Below are positions 17,435 through 25,516 of a DNA stretch of 33,424 nucleotides, one piece after another (position 1 is the first letter of the stretch; each line of letters opens with the position of its first letter). The notes below the pieces were generated by a model, which saw nothing but the letters and a program-made list of their open reading frames with translations, was not told where the DNA came from and did not search any database. Origin of the DNA: an uncultured Clostridia bacterium. GTDB taxonomy: Bacteria > Bacillota > Clostridia > Oscillospirales > Acutalibacteraceae. The translations under genes were made by a program, and so were the position numbers. The DNA is taken from NCBI GenBank assembly GCA_947644325.1, contig CANRZD010000010.1, positions 1 to 33,424 of the forward strand, given 5' to 3'.

Positions 17435-17463
17435 ATTATAGCGGAAGGCCGGGGCTAAGTCAA
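17435..17463 (-). promoter_or_regulatory. Sigma-A promoter for pyrBI, embedded in an inverted repeat
   Basis: Minus strand TTGACT (17463-17458), 17-bp spacer, TATAAT (17440-17435). Confidence 0.7.
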
Positions 17464-17479
17464 GAAAAAAGCCCCGGCC

Positions 17480-17665
17480 CTATTTTGTTCGGACAGCTAC
17501 GGACAGCATCAGCAGGACCAGCAGGATCATGACGCTCCCCACCACGATCTCCCCCAGCATCGCCCCCTTGGACACCCCCGGCGCCTGGGCCTTCACAAGG
17601 AGCAAAAGCACAATGGCCGCCAGCACCGCCAGCAGCAGAATGACAACAGGCCACATACGGGCCAC
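17480..17665 (-). CDS. Small membrane protein (61 aa), divergent from an XRE regulator
   Basis: MARMWPVVILLLAVLAAIVLLLLVKAQAPGVSKGAMLGEIVVGSVMILLVLLMLSVAVRTK, two hydrophobic segments; promoter TTGACA-17-TATCCT at 17722-17694. Confidence 0.6.
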   Translation of the reverse strand: MARMWPVVILLLAVLAAIVLLLLVKAQAPGVSKGAMLGEIVVGSVMILLVLLMLSVAVRTK

Positions 17666-17799
17666 CCCTCCCTTCCCCCCTTAGGATTCTTCCAGGATAT
17701 CACACTTTTAGAGTGTTGTCAACCGAATCTTACACGGGTAAAGCCTATTTGAATAACAACCACAAGTTGTTACCATAATGCAGAAGGGGGGAAGGAATC

Positions 17800-18132
17800 A
17801 TGGTCAAAAACCTACGGGCCCTGCGCCTGCAGAAGGGCGTCAGCCAGCAGGCCGTGGCCTGCCACCTGGGCATCACCCAGCAGTCCGTTTACCGCTATGA
17901 AAAAGACAAGTTCGAGCCCGATATCGCCACCCTCATGGCCCTGGCCGACTACTTCGGCACCACGGTGGATTTCCTCATCGGCCACACCCCGCCGGAAGAG
18001 GGCGAGCCCTTCGGGGGGCTGGAGCCGGATAAAAGCGAGCTGGCCCTTCTGCGGGACATGCGGATGCTCACAGCGGAGGAAAAGCGGAGCATACAGCTGG
18101 TCATAGAGAATTATTTGCGGGGCCGCCGTTGA
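17800..18132 (+). CDS. XRE family HTH transcriptional regulator
   Basis: LRALRLQKGVSQQAVACHLGITQQSVYRYEKDKFEPDIATLMALADYFGTTVDFLIG. Confidence 0.93.
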   Translation: MVKNLRALRLQKGVSQQAVACHLGITQQSVYRYEKDKFEPDIATLMALADYFGTTVDFLIGHTPPEEGEPFGGLEPDKSELALLRDMRMLTAEEKRSIQLVIENYLRGRR

Positions 18133-18180
18133 TATGCGCCCCCGGGTATGCTATACTAATAGGGAAAGGGAGGGATACCC

Positions 18181-18750
18181 ATGACGCCAATGCCCCAGGA
18201 AAAGAAATACACCTACGCAGACCTGCTGGAGTGGCCGGAGGACGCCCGCTATGAGCTCATAGACGGGGAGCCCCGCCTGCTCTCGGCGCCCTCGCGGGTG
18301 CACCAGGAGATCTCCATCGCCATAGCCTCACAGCTGTACCTTTTTCTGAAAGACAAGAAATGCAGGGCCTACTCGGCCCCCTTTGACGTGCGGCTGTTCC
18401 AGCAGGAGGAGGACGCGCCCTATGATGTGGACACGGTGGTGCAGCCGGACATCGCCGTCATATGCGACCCGGAGAAGCTCAATGACCTGGGCTGCCGGGG
18501 CGCACCGGACCTTATCGTTGAGATCCTCTCCCCCGCCACCCGGCGGTACGACCGGCTCATAAAGTTCAATCTTTACCAGCGGGCCGGGGTGCGGGAATAC
18601 TGGATCGTGGACCCGGAGGCCCGGGTGGTGTCGGTGCACACCCTGGAGGAGGGCCAGTACGGCTCCCCGGCCATTTACCGGGACTGCGACCAGGCCCCCC
18701 TGACGGTGCTGGAGGGCTGCGTCATAGACCTGCCGGCGGTGTTCGCCTGA
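18181..18750 (+). CDS. Uma2 family endonuclease (DUF820)
   Basis: YTYADLLEWPEDARYELIDGEPRLLSAPSRVHQEI, VVQPDIAVIC, GAPDLIVEILSPATRRYDRLIKFNLYQRAGVREYWIVDP. Confidence 0.92.
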   Translation: MTPMPQEKKYTYADLLEWPEDARYELIDGEPRLLSAPSRVHQEISIAIASQLYLFLKDKKCRAYSAPFDVRLFQQEEDAPYDVDTVVQPDIAVICDPEKLNDLGCRGAPDLIVEILSPATRRYDRLIKFNLYQRAGVREYWIVDPEARVVSVHTLEEGQYGSPAIYRDCDQAPLTVLEGCVIDLPAVFA

Positions 18751-18769
18751 CAGCGGCATAATGGAAGAA

Positions 18770-18797
18770 AGCGGGGGCCTTTGCCTCCGCTTTTTTG
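18770..18797 (+). terminator. Terminator between the Uma2 gene and cimA (convergent)
   Basis: aagcgggggc-cttt-gcctccgctttttt. Confidence 0.75.
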
Positions 18798-18800
18798 CGT

Positions 18801-20393
18801 TTACGGTGTCTTGTCCCCGGGGGGCATCTCCCCGGCCTTTAAGAGCAGGTACTCTATAGAGTCCTCCAGGGCCTTCCAGCTGGCGGCCACCACGTCGCCG
18901 GAGACGCCCACGGTGGTGAAGCTCTCCCCCGTGCCCGCCGAGGAGGTGAGCAGCACCCGCACCCCGGCGGCCGTGGCGCTCTTGCTGTCCAGCACCCGCA
19001 CCTTGTAGTCGGTGAGCTTCACCTGGGCCAGCACGGGGTAGAAGACCTCCAGGGCCTTTCTCAGGGCCCGGTCCAGGGCGTTCACGGGGCCGTTGCCCTC
19101 GGCGGCCATCAGCTGGATGCCCTGCCCCACCCGCACCTTCACCGTGGCGCTGGCCCCGGTGCGGTTCTGGCCGTAGTCGGTGTAGATGTGGTAGTGCAGC
19201 AGCTCGAAAAAGGGCGAAAAGGGCAGCAGCCGCTTTCGCACCAAAAGCTCGAAGGAAGCGTCCGCCCCCTCGAACTGGTAGCCCTCCTTCTCCAGCTCCT
19301 TCAGGTCTGTGAGCACCCCACGGGCCGAGGCCGCGTCCAGTTTCAGCTGGGGGAAGGCTTTGCGTATCTTTTCCAGCACCACCGCCCGGCCGCTGATCTC
19401 CGAAGCCGGGAAGCGCCGGGTGTTGCCCACAAGATAGGGGTCGATGTGCTCAAAGGACAAGGGCGTCTTCAAGACCCCGTCCGCGTGCATGCCCGCTTTA
19501 TGGGAGAAGGCGTCCTCCCCCACGTAGGGCAGGCCCTTTGGCAGGTCCCAGTTGGCGATGGCCGCAAGCTCCCGGGCGCTGTGGGCGAGCCGCCCGATCT
19601 TTTCCTGGGGGATGCAGGGGAGGCCCAGCTTGCACTGCAGGTCCCCGATGACCGCCGAAAGGTTGGCGTTGCCGCAGCGCTCCCCGAAGCCTAGGAGCGT
19701 ACCCTGTATGTGCCCGGCCCCGTGCCGGGCGGCGGTGACGCTGTTGGCTACGGCCATGCCGCAGTCCTCGTGAAAGTGCACGCCGATGGGCAGGTGGAAC
19801 CGGGCCGAGACCTCCTCCACGATCTTTGCCGCCTCCTCCGGGAAGGCCCCGCCCTTTGTGTCGCACAGGCAGAGGATGTCGGCCCCGCCCCGGGCCGCCG
19901 CTTTAAGGGCCCCCAGGGCAAAGGCCGGGTCGTCCTTGTAGCCGTCGAAGAAGTGCTCGGCATCGAAAATCACCTCTCGGCCGTGGTCCTTTATATACCG
20001 GCAGCTCTCCTCTATCATGGCGAAATTTTCCTCCGGCGTGGTCTCCAGCACCCAGTCCACGTGGAATTTCCAGGCCTTCCCGAAAAGGGTGCAGCAGGCC
20101 GTGCCCGCCCCCAGAAGGGCCCGCAGGTTCCCGTCCTCCTGTGGGCGCACCCCCTTCCGGCGGGTGCTGCCAAAGGCCGTCAGGGTGCTGTGGGCAAGGG
20201 GCAGGGCCCCGGCCCTCTTAAAGAACTCCTCGTCCTTGGGGTTCGAGCCGGGGTTTCCCGCCTCGATATAATCGATCCCCAGATGATCCAGCACCCGCAC
20301 CGCCATGAGCTTGTCCTCAACAGAAAAGGCGATGCCGCTGCCCTGGGCCCCGTCCCGCAGGGTGGAATCCAGCAGGGTGATACCCTTCTCCAT
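18801..20393 (-). CDS. cimA: Citramalate synthase
   Basis: MEKGITLLDSTLRDGAQGSGIAFSVEDKLMAVRVLDHLGIDYIEAGNPGSNPKDEEFF; GVHFHEDCGMAVANS; HKAGMHADGVLK; C-terminal LeuA dimer-like domain. Confidence 0.92.
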   Translation of the reverse strand: MEKGITLLDSTLRDGAQGSGIAFSVEDKLMAVRVLDHLGIDYIEAGNPGSNPKDEEFFKRAGALPLAHSTLTAFGSTRRKGVRPQEDGNLRALLGAGTACCTLFGKAWKFHVDWVLETTPEENFAMIEESCRYIKDHGREVIFDAEHFFDGYKDDPAFALGALKAAARGGADILCLCDTKGGAFPEEAAKIVEEVSARFHLPIGVHFHEDCGMAVANSVTAARHGAGHIQGTLLGFGERCGNANLSAVIGDLQCKLGLPCIPQEKIGRLAHSARELAAIANWDLPKGLPYVGEDAFSHKAGMHADGVLKTPLSFEHIDPYLVGNTRRFPASEISGRAVVLEKIRKAFPQLKLDAASARGVLTDLKELEKEGYQFEGADASFELLVRKRLLPFSPFFELLHYHIYTDYGQNRTGASATVKVRVGQGIQLMAAEGNGPVNALDRALRKALEVFYPVLAQVKLTDYKVRVLDSKSATAAGVRVLLTSSAGTGESFTTVGVSGDVVAASWKALEDSIEYLLLKAGEMPPGDKTP

Positions 20394-20546
20394 GGCTTTT
20401 CCCTCCCTTTCTCCTCCTGTACTCTTGATTATAGCAAAAGAGGCCCCCGCCGTCAAACTTTCCCGCTGTTTTCCCCCAGGGCCTTGCAACCGCGTTTTTT
20501 TCTGGTATAATAGAGGTACCACAGGAATCACGGGGGGAATGCGCAG

Positions 20547-20777
20547 ATGCTGTTCAAAAAGAAGAAGAAACGGGCCCTTTTCGGGGCCGACATCCCCCCG
20601 GACTGCGCCTACTGCCAGCATAACAGCGGCGCCCCCGGCCAAGTGCTGTGCGCCGTGCGGGCCTCTATGACGGACGGAAAGTGCCGCCAGTACCGCTATG
20701 ACCCCCTATTGCGGGAGCCCCGGCCCCGCCCCGCCCTGCATAACGACGGCTACACCGAGGAAGACTTCAAGCTGTAA
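20547..20777 (+). CDS. Conserved-looking small Cys-containing protein of unknown function (76 aa)
   Basis: CAYCQHNSGAPGQVLCAVRASMTDGKCRQYRYDPLLREPRPRP...YTEEDFKL; promoter TTGCAA-16-TATAAT at 20484-20511. Confidence 0.7.
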   Translation: MLFKKKKKRALFGADIPPDCAYCQHNSGAPGQVLCAVRASMTDGKCRQYRYDPLLREPRPRPALHNDGYTEEDFKL

Positions 20778-21420
20778 GCCGGGCTTTAAGGGCCTTTGTG
20801 GGGATGCCCTGTGCCGTGAACATCACCTCGTGCTCAGTGAGGATGTTCTGGGGGTCGCTTTCGGCGTGCAGGTCCTTTGTGTCAAAGAACACCGTGAAGC
20901 CCGCCTCTGCGAAATACCGGCGGGTGGCAAGGTACAGGTCGTCGTTGTCGGTCTTGAACCAGATCTCGCCCCCTGGGGCCAGCAGGCCCTTGTAAGACAA
21001 GAGCTGCCGGGTGTGGGTCAGGCGGCGCTTGTGGTGGCGGGCGGCGGGCCAGGGATTGCAGAAGTTGATGTAGATGCGCTGGGCCTTTTCCCCTTCTGAA
21101 AAGAGCTCCGGCAGCCGCTCGATGTTATAGGCGCACAGGGCCACGTTCCCGGGCTCCTCGTCTCCATAGAGCCCCTGTATGTTGCGCCTGCCCACCCCCA
21201 GTATGTCAAGGCTTATGTCGATGCCTAAGAAATTTACCTCCCGCTGCCGGTGGGCCGCTTCCGCCAGGAAGACGCATTTGCCGCAGCCCAGGTCCAGGTG
21301 CAGGGGCTGCTTCTTTAGAAAGACCTCCTCCCAGGCGCCCTTCTGGGCCTTGGGGTCAGAGAGAAAATAGGGGCAGGCGGCAAGCTCTGGCCGGGCCCAG
21401 TCTTTTTTTCGGATACGCAT
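20767..21420 (-). CDS. trmB: tRNA (guanine-N7-)-methyltransferase
   Basis: LHLDLGCGKCVFLAEAA, NFLGIDIS, INFCNPWPAARHHKRRLTHTRQLLSYKGLLAPGGEIWFKTDN. Start at ATG 21420 (ORF track extends to 21675). Confidence 0.95.
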   Translation of the reverse strand: MRIRKKDWARPELAACPYFLSDPKAQKGAWEEVFLKKQPLHLDLGCGKCVFLAEAAHRQREVNFLGIDISLDILGVGRRNIQGLYGDEEPGNVALCAYNIERLPELFSEGEKAQRIYINFCNPWPAARHHKRRLTHTRQLLSYKGLLAPGGEIWFKTDNDDLYLATRRYFAEAGFTVFFDTKDLHAESDPQNILTEHEVMFTAQGIPTKALKARLTA

Positions 21421-21508
21421 GGGAAAACCCTCCTTAAAACAGCCTTTATTATAGCCCAAAGCATTTTGGAAATCAAGCCGGAAATCAAGAGCGTGAAAGG
21501 AACGGAAC

Positions 21509-22363
21509 ATGGAAAGAAAAGCGATCGTGCTGGAAGGCGGCTCTCTGCGGTGTATGTTTTCCGCCGGGGCCGTAGACCTGATGATGGAAGAGGGCATCAC
21601 CTTCGACGGGCTCTTCGGCGTCTCCGCCGGGGCCCTTACGGGGGTGAACTTCGTGGCCGGGCAGATAGGCCGCACCGCCCGGGTGAACCTTGATTACGTA
21701 AACGACAAGCGCTACCTGGGCTTTCGAAACCTGCTGCTGCACAAGAGCCTCTTTAATTTCGACTTCCTCTTTGGGGAGATCAGCGACACCCTCATCCCCT
21801 TGGACCGGGAGGCCTTTATAAACTCCCCCTGCCGCTTCACCGCCGTCTCTACAAACTGCCTGACAGGGGAGCCGGTCTTCAGCGAAAAGAGCGAATGCAC
21901 AGACATCTACGCCGCCATACGGGCCAGCGCCAGCCTGCCCATGATGGCACCCATGGTCATGGTGGAGGGCGCGCCCTGTCTCGACGGGGGCGTGTCCCTG
22001 TCCATCCCCTACCGGCGGGCCCTGGAGGAGGGCTATGACAAAATCGTAGTCATCACCACCCGGGAGCACGGCTACCGCAAGCCCCCGGTGTCCCGGCCCG
22101 TGGCCCGCATGTACGCCCGGGTGTACCGCCATTACCCGGCCCTGGTGCGGGCCCTGCTCAACACCCCCCGGCGCTACGGGGCCGAGCTGGACGAGCTCGA
22201 CCGGCTGGAGGCCCAGGGCCGCCTCTTTGTGCTGCGGCCGCCCAGGCCCGTCACTGTCTCCCGGGCGGAAAAGGACGTGGAGAAGCTAAGGGCCCTGTAC
22301 CAGGAGGGCCTTGAAACCTGCCGGGAGAGCCTTTCCTCCCTTCGGGCTTATCTGGGCAGTTGA
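21509..22363 (+). CDS. Patatin-like phospholipase family protein
   Basis: VLEGGSLRCMFSAGAVDLMMEEGITFDGLFGVSAGALTG (GxSxG), LDGGVSLSIPYRRA (DGG). Confidence 0.92.
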   Translation: MERKAIVLEGGSLRCMFSAGAVDLMMEEGITFDGLFGVSAGALTGVNFVAGQIGRTARVNLDYVNDKRYLGFRNLLLHKSLFNFDFLFGEISDTLIPLDREAFINSPCRFTAVSTNCLTGEPVFSEKSECTDIYAAIRASASLPMMAPMVMVEGAPCLDGGVSLSIPYRRALEEGYDKIVVITTREHGYRKPPVSRPVARMYARVYRHYPALVRALLNTPRRYGAELDELDRLEAQGRLFVLRPPRPVTVSRAEKDVEKLRALYQEGLETCRESLSSLRAYLGS

Positions 22364-22429
22364 CCCCGGGGACAAGATATGCTATAATAGTTAGAAAATA
22401 TTTTAATAAAGGATGTGGTCTTCCCTTTT

Positions 22430-23683
22430 ATGGACAGTCACAGTACAACGATGATTCTGGTTCTCATTGGGCTTATCGTGCTTTCCGGCTACTTTTCCGC
22501 TACCGAGACGGCCTTTTCGTCCCTGAACCGCATACGCCTGAAGAACATGGCCGCGGGCGGCAACAAGCGGGCCCAGACGGTCTTCGACCTGTCGGAAAAT
22601 TACGACGAGCTGCTCTCCACCATCCTGGTGGGCAACAACATCGTGAACATCGCCTCGGCCTCCATTGCCACCACCCTGTTCGTCAGGGCCCTGGGGGAAG
22701 ATATCGGCCCCACGGTCTCTACTGTAGTCATGACGGTGGTGGTGCTCATCTTCGGCGAAGTGAGCCCCAAGAGCCTGGCAAAGGAGAACGCCGAGAGCTT
22801 CGCCATGTTCTCCGCCCCCTTCCTGCGGGTGCTGACGGTGGTGCTGCGGCCGGTAAACTTCCTCTTTTCCCAGCTGAAAAAGGGCCTGAGCCGCCTTTTC
22901 CGCACAAAGTCCGCCTATTCCATGACGGACAGCGAGCTTCTCACCATTGTGGAGGAAGCTGAGCAAGGCGGCGGCATCGACGAGGCCGAGGGCGCCATGC
23001 TGCGCAACGTCATCGAGTTCGACGACATAGAGGCCATCGACATTATGACCCCCCGGGTAGACGTGGAGGCTGTGCCCATAGACGCCAAGAAGGACGACGT
23101 GGCCCAGCTTTTCCGCTCTACGGGCTTCTCCCGGCTTCCGGTGTACCGGGAGACCATTGACAGCATCGTGGGCGTCATACACGAGAAGGATTTCTACGGC
23201 TTTGTGTGGGACACCGAGGAGGAGATCGACCACATCGTGAAGCCCGCCGAGTTCATCCCCCCCTCCATGAAGGTGTCGGCTGTTTTGAAGCTTCTGCAGC
23301 AGAGCAAGTCCCACATGGCCGTCATTGTAGACGAGTTCGGCGGCACCGAGGGCATCATCACCCTGGAGGACGTGCTGGAGGAGCTGGTGGGCGAGATCTG
23401 GGACGAGCACGATCAGGTGGTGCAGGAGGGCATACAGAAGCTGAAGGAGGGGGAGTACCGGGTGTTCTGCTCGGCTGATTTGGACGACCTCTTTGAGTTT
23501 TTCCACCTGGAGTGCGAGACGGACGCCTCCACCATCAACGGCTGGATACTGGAGAACCTGGACCGCATCCCCTCTGTAGGCGACGCTTTCAGCTTCCAGG
23601 GCCTTACCTTCACCGTGGCCCGGGTGGACAGCAACCGCACCCAGGAGGTGCTGGTGCGCTGCCCTATTGATTCCGCTACATAA
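22430..23683 (+). CDS. Hemolysin family protein (CNNM/DUF21, CBS pair, CorC_HlyC domain)
   Basis: SGYFSATETAFSSLNRIRLKNMA; FGEVSPKSLAKENAE; MTPRVDVEAV; MAVIVDEFGGTEGIITLEDVLEELVGEIWDEHD. Upstream GTG at 22415 is an alternative start. Confidence 0.93.
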   Translation: MDSHSTTMILVLIGLIVLSGYFSATETAFSSLNRIRLKNMAAGGNKRAQTVFDLSENYDELLSTILVGNNIVNIASASIATTLFVRALGEDIGPTVSTVVMTVVVLIFGEVSPKSLAKENAESFAMFSAPFLRVLTVVLRPVNFLFSQLKKGLSRLFRTKSAYSMTDSELLTIVEEAEQGGGIDEAEGAMLRNVIEFDDIEAIDIMTPRVDVEAVPIDAKKDDVAQLFRSTGFSRLPVYRETIDSIVGVIHEKDFYGFVWDTEEEIDHIVKPAEFIPPSMKVSAVLKLLQQSKSHMAVIVDEFGGTEGIITLEDVLEELVGEIWDEHDQVVQEGIQKLKEGEYRVFCSADLDDLFEFFHLECETDASTINGWILENLDRIPSVGDAFSFQGLTFTVARVDSNRTQEVLVRCPIDSAT

Positions 23684-25516
23684 TCACGCCTCCCCAGTAA
23701 ACAGGGAGAGGAAGGCCGGGCCGTACTTTTTGGCCTTTACCTCCCCCACCCCAGAGACAAGGCGGAACTCCTCCATGGTCTGGGGGCGCTTTATGGCCAT
23801 GTCAGAAAGGGTGGCGTTTGAAAAGACAATATAGGCGGGCACGTTTTCCTTCGTGGCAAGCTTTGCCCGCAGGGCCCGCAGTTTCTCATAGAGCTCTGCC
23901 GTTTCCTCGTCCCCCTGCGCCTGCGCGGCGCAGGCTGGGGCGAGTTTTTCTTGCTGCTGGGGCTTAAGGCGGGTAAAGAGCACCTTTTCTCCCCCTGTGA
24001 GCACCCCCCGGGCCCGCTCCCCCAGGCGCAGCACCGGGTACTCCCCGGCCCCCTGCTCCAGGTAGCCTGTAAGGGTCAGAAAGTCCACATAGGCCGAAAG
24101 GGCCGCCCGGGGCACGTCCGCCATGATGCCGTAGGTGGAGAGGGTATCGAGGCCCCAGTCCTTTATCTTCTGGCGCTTGCTGCCCCGCAGCATGTCGATG
24201 ATAAGGGCGCTGCCCATGCTGTTCTTGTATTTGCGCTCTACCCGCGCCACCCCAGACAATATCTTCTGGGCCTCCAGGGTGATGTCCCACTGTTCGGTCT
24301 CCCCTTGGCAGCTGCCGCAGTTGCCGCAGGCGGCGGGGGCCTTCTGGCCGAAGTACCCCAGCAGGAAGGCCCGCAGGCACCCGAAGGTCCCGCAGTATTC
24401 GGTCATCTGGCGCAGGCGCTCCAGGTCCCGGGCCCGCACCTGGCGGCGCTCCGCTTCGGTGAGGGATTCGTTCTCCTGGGCGTTATCAATAAGGAACCGG
24501 GCCGTGCGCACGTCCCTTTGGGAAAAGAGCAGGGCGCAGTGGGCGGGCTGGCCGTCGCGCCCTGCCCGGCCCGCCTCCTGGTAGTAGCTTTCCAGGTTCT
24601 TTGGCATGTTGTAGTGCACCACAAAGCTCACGTTCGACTTGTCGATCCCCATGCCGAAGGCGTTGGTGGCGGCCATGACCCGGGCCCGGTCGTACTCGAA
24701 GTCCTCCTGGTTTTTCTGCCTTTCTTCGTCCGTGAGCCCCGCGTGGTAGCGGGTGGCAGCCACACCCTTTTGCCGCAATAGGGCGCAGACCTCCTCCACG
24801 CCTTTGCGGGTGGCGCAGTAGACGATGCCGCTCTGCCCCGGGCGCTTGCCGATAAAATCCAGGAGCCAGGCGTCCTTGTCCTTCACCCGCACCACCTCGA
24901 AAAACAGGTTGGGCCGGTCGAAGCCGGTTGTAAGCCGCAGGGGGTCCTGAAGCCCCAAGAGCTTTTCGATGTCGTCCTTTACTTCCCCGGTGGCCGTGGC
25001 CGTAAAGGCCCCCACCGCCGGGCGCTGGGGCAGGGCCTGTATAAACTCCGGTATCTCCAGGTAGCTGGGCCTGAAATCCTGCCCCCACTGGGAGACGCAG
25101 TGGGCTTCGTCCACCGCCAGCAGCGAGAGCCCCGCGTCTTTTACGAGCCCCAGAAACTCCGGGTCCGACAGGCGCTCGGGCGCAACGTACAAAAGCTTCA
25201 CGGCCCCCACCCGGGCCCGCTCCAGGGCCTGCTGCCGCTCTGGGAAGCTCTGGGAGGAATGGATGCAGGCGGCGGGCACGCCGCTGTGGGTCAGGGCTGC
25301 CACCTGGTCCTTCATCAGGGAGATAAGGGGCGACACCACCACCGTGAGGCCGGAAAGCAGCATGGCCGGCAGCTGGTAGCACACCGATTTCCCCGCCCCC
25401 GTGGGCATGACCCCCAGCACGTCCCGGCCGGAGAGCAGGGCGTCTATAAGCGCCTCCTGCCCCTCCCGGAAGCCCTGGTGGCCGAAAAGGACCTTTAAGA
25501 GCGTGAGCTTGTCCAT
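23684..25516 (-). CDS. recQ: ATP-dependent DNA helicase RecQ
   Basis: GVMPTGAGKSVCYQLPA, VDEAHCVSQWGQDFRPSY, AGRAGRDG, C-terminal HRDC-like segment. Confidence 0.95.
   Translation of the reverse strand: MDKLTLLKVLFGHQGFREGQEALIDALLSGRDVLGVMPTGAGKSVCYQLPAMLLSGLTVVVSPLISLMKDQVAALTHSGVPAACIHSSQSFPERQQALERARVGAVKLLYVAPERLSDPEFLGLVKDAGLSLLAVDEAHCVSQWGQDFRPSYLEIPEFIQALPQRPAVGAFTATATGEVKDDIEKLLGLQDPLRLTTGFDRPNLFFEVVRVKDKDAWLLDFIGKRPGQSGIVYCATRKGVEEVCALLRQKGVAATRYHAGLTDEERQKNQEDFEYDRARVMAATNAFGMGIDKSNVSFVVHYNMPKNLESYYQEAGRAGRDGQPAHCALLFSQRDVRTARFLIDNAQENESLTEAERRQVRARDLERLRQMTEYCGTFGCLRAFLLGYFGQKAPAACGNCGSCQGETEQWDITLEAQKILSGVARVERKYKNSMGSALIIDMLRGSKRQKIKDWGLDTLSTYGIMADVPRAALSAYVDFLTLTGYLEQGAGEYPVLRLGERARGVLTGGEKVLFTRLKPQQQEKLAPACAAQAQGDEETAELYEKLRALRAKLATKENVPAYIVFSNATLSDMAIKRPQTMEEFRLVSGVGEVKAKKYGPAFLSLFTGEA

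Noticed and set aside
19710-20510. + strand ORF (266 aa) opposite cimA
   Set aside because: Shadow ORF of a well-conserved gene; no recognisable domain.
21469-21494. Direct repeat ggaaatcaag upstream of the patatin gene
   Set aside because: Short, two copies only; no evidence of a binding site.
21421-21675. N-terminal extension of the trmB ORF
   Set aside because: Overlaps the patatin gene; TrmB start MRIRKKDW at 21420 has an SD (AAGGAGG) and an upstream TTGATT-17-TATAAT promoter.
22403-23506. Minus-strand ORF (367 aa) opposite the CNNM/CBS gene
   Set aside because: His/Gly/Val-rich shadow ORF; the + strand frame has clear DUF21/CBS/CorC motifs.
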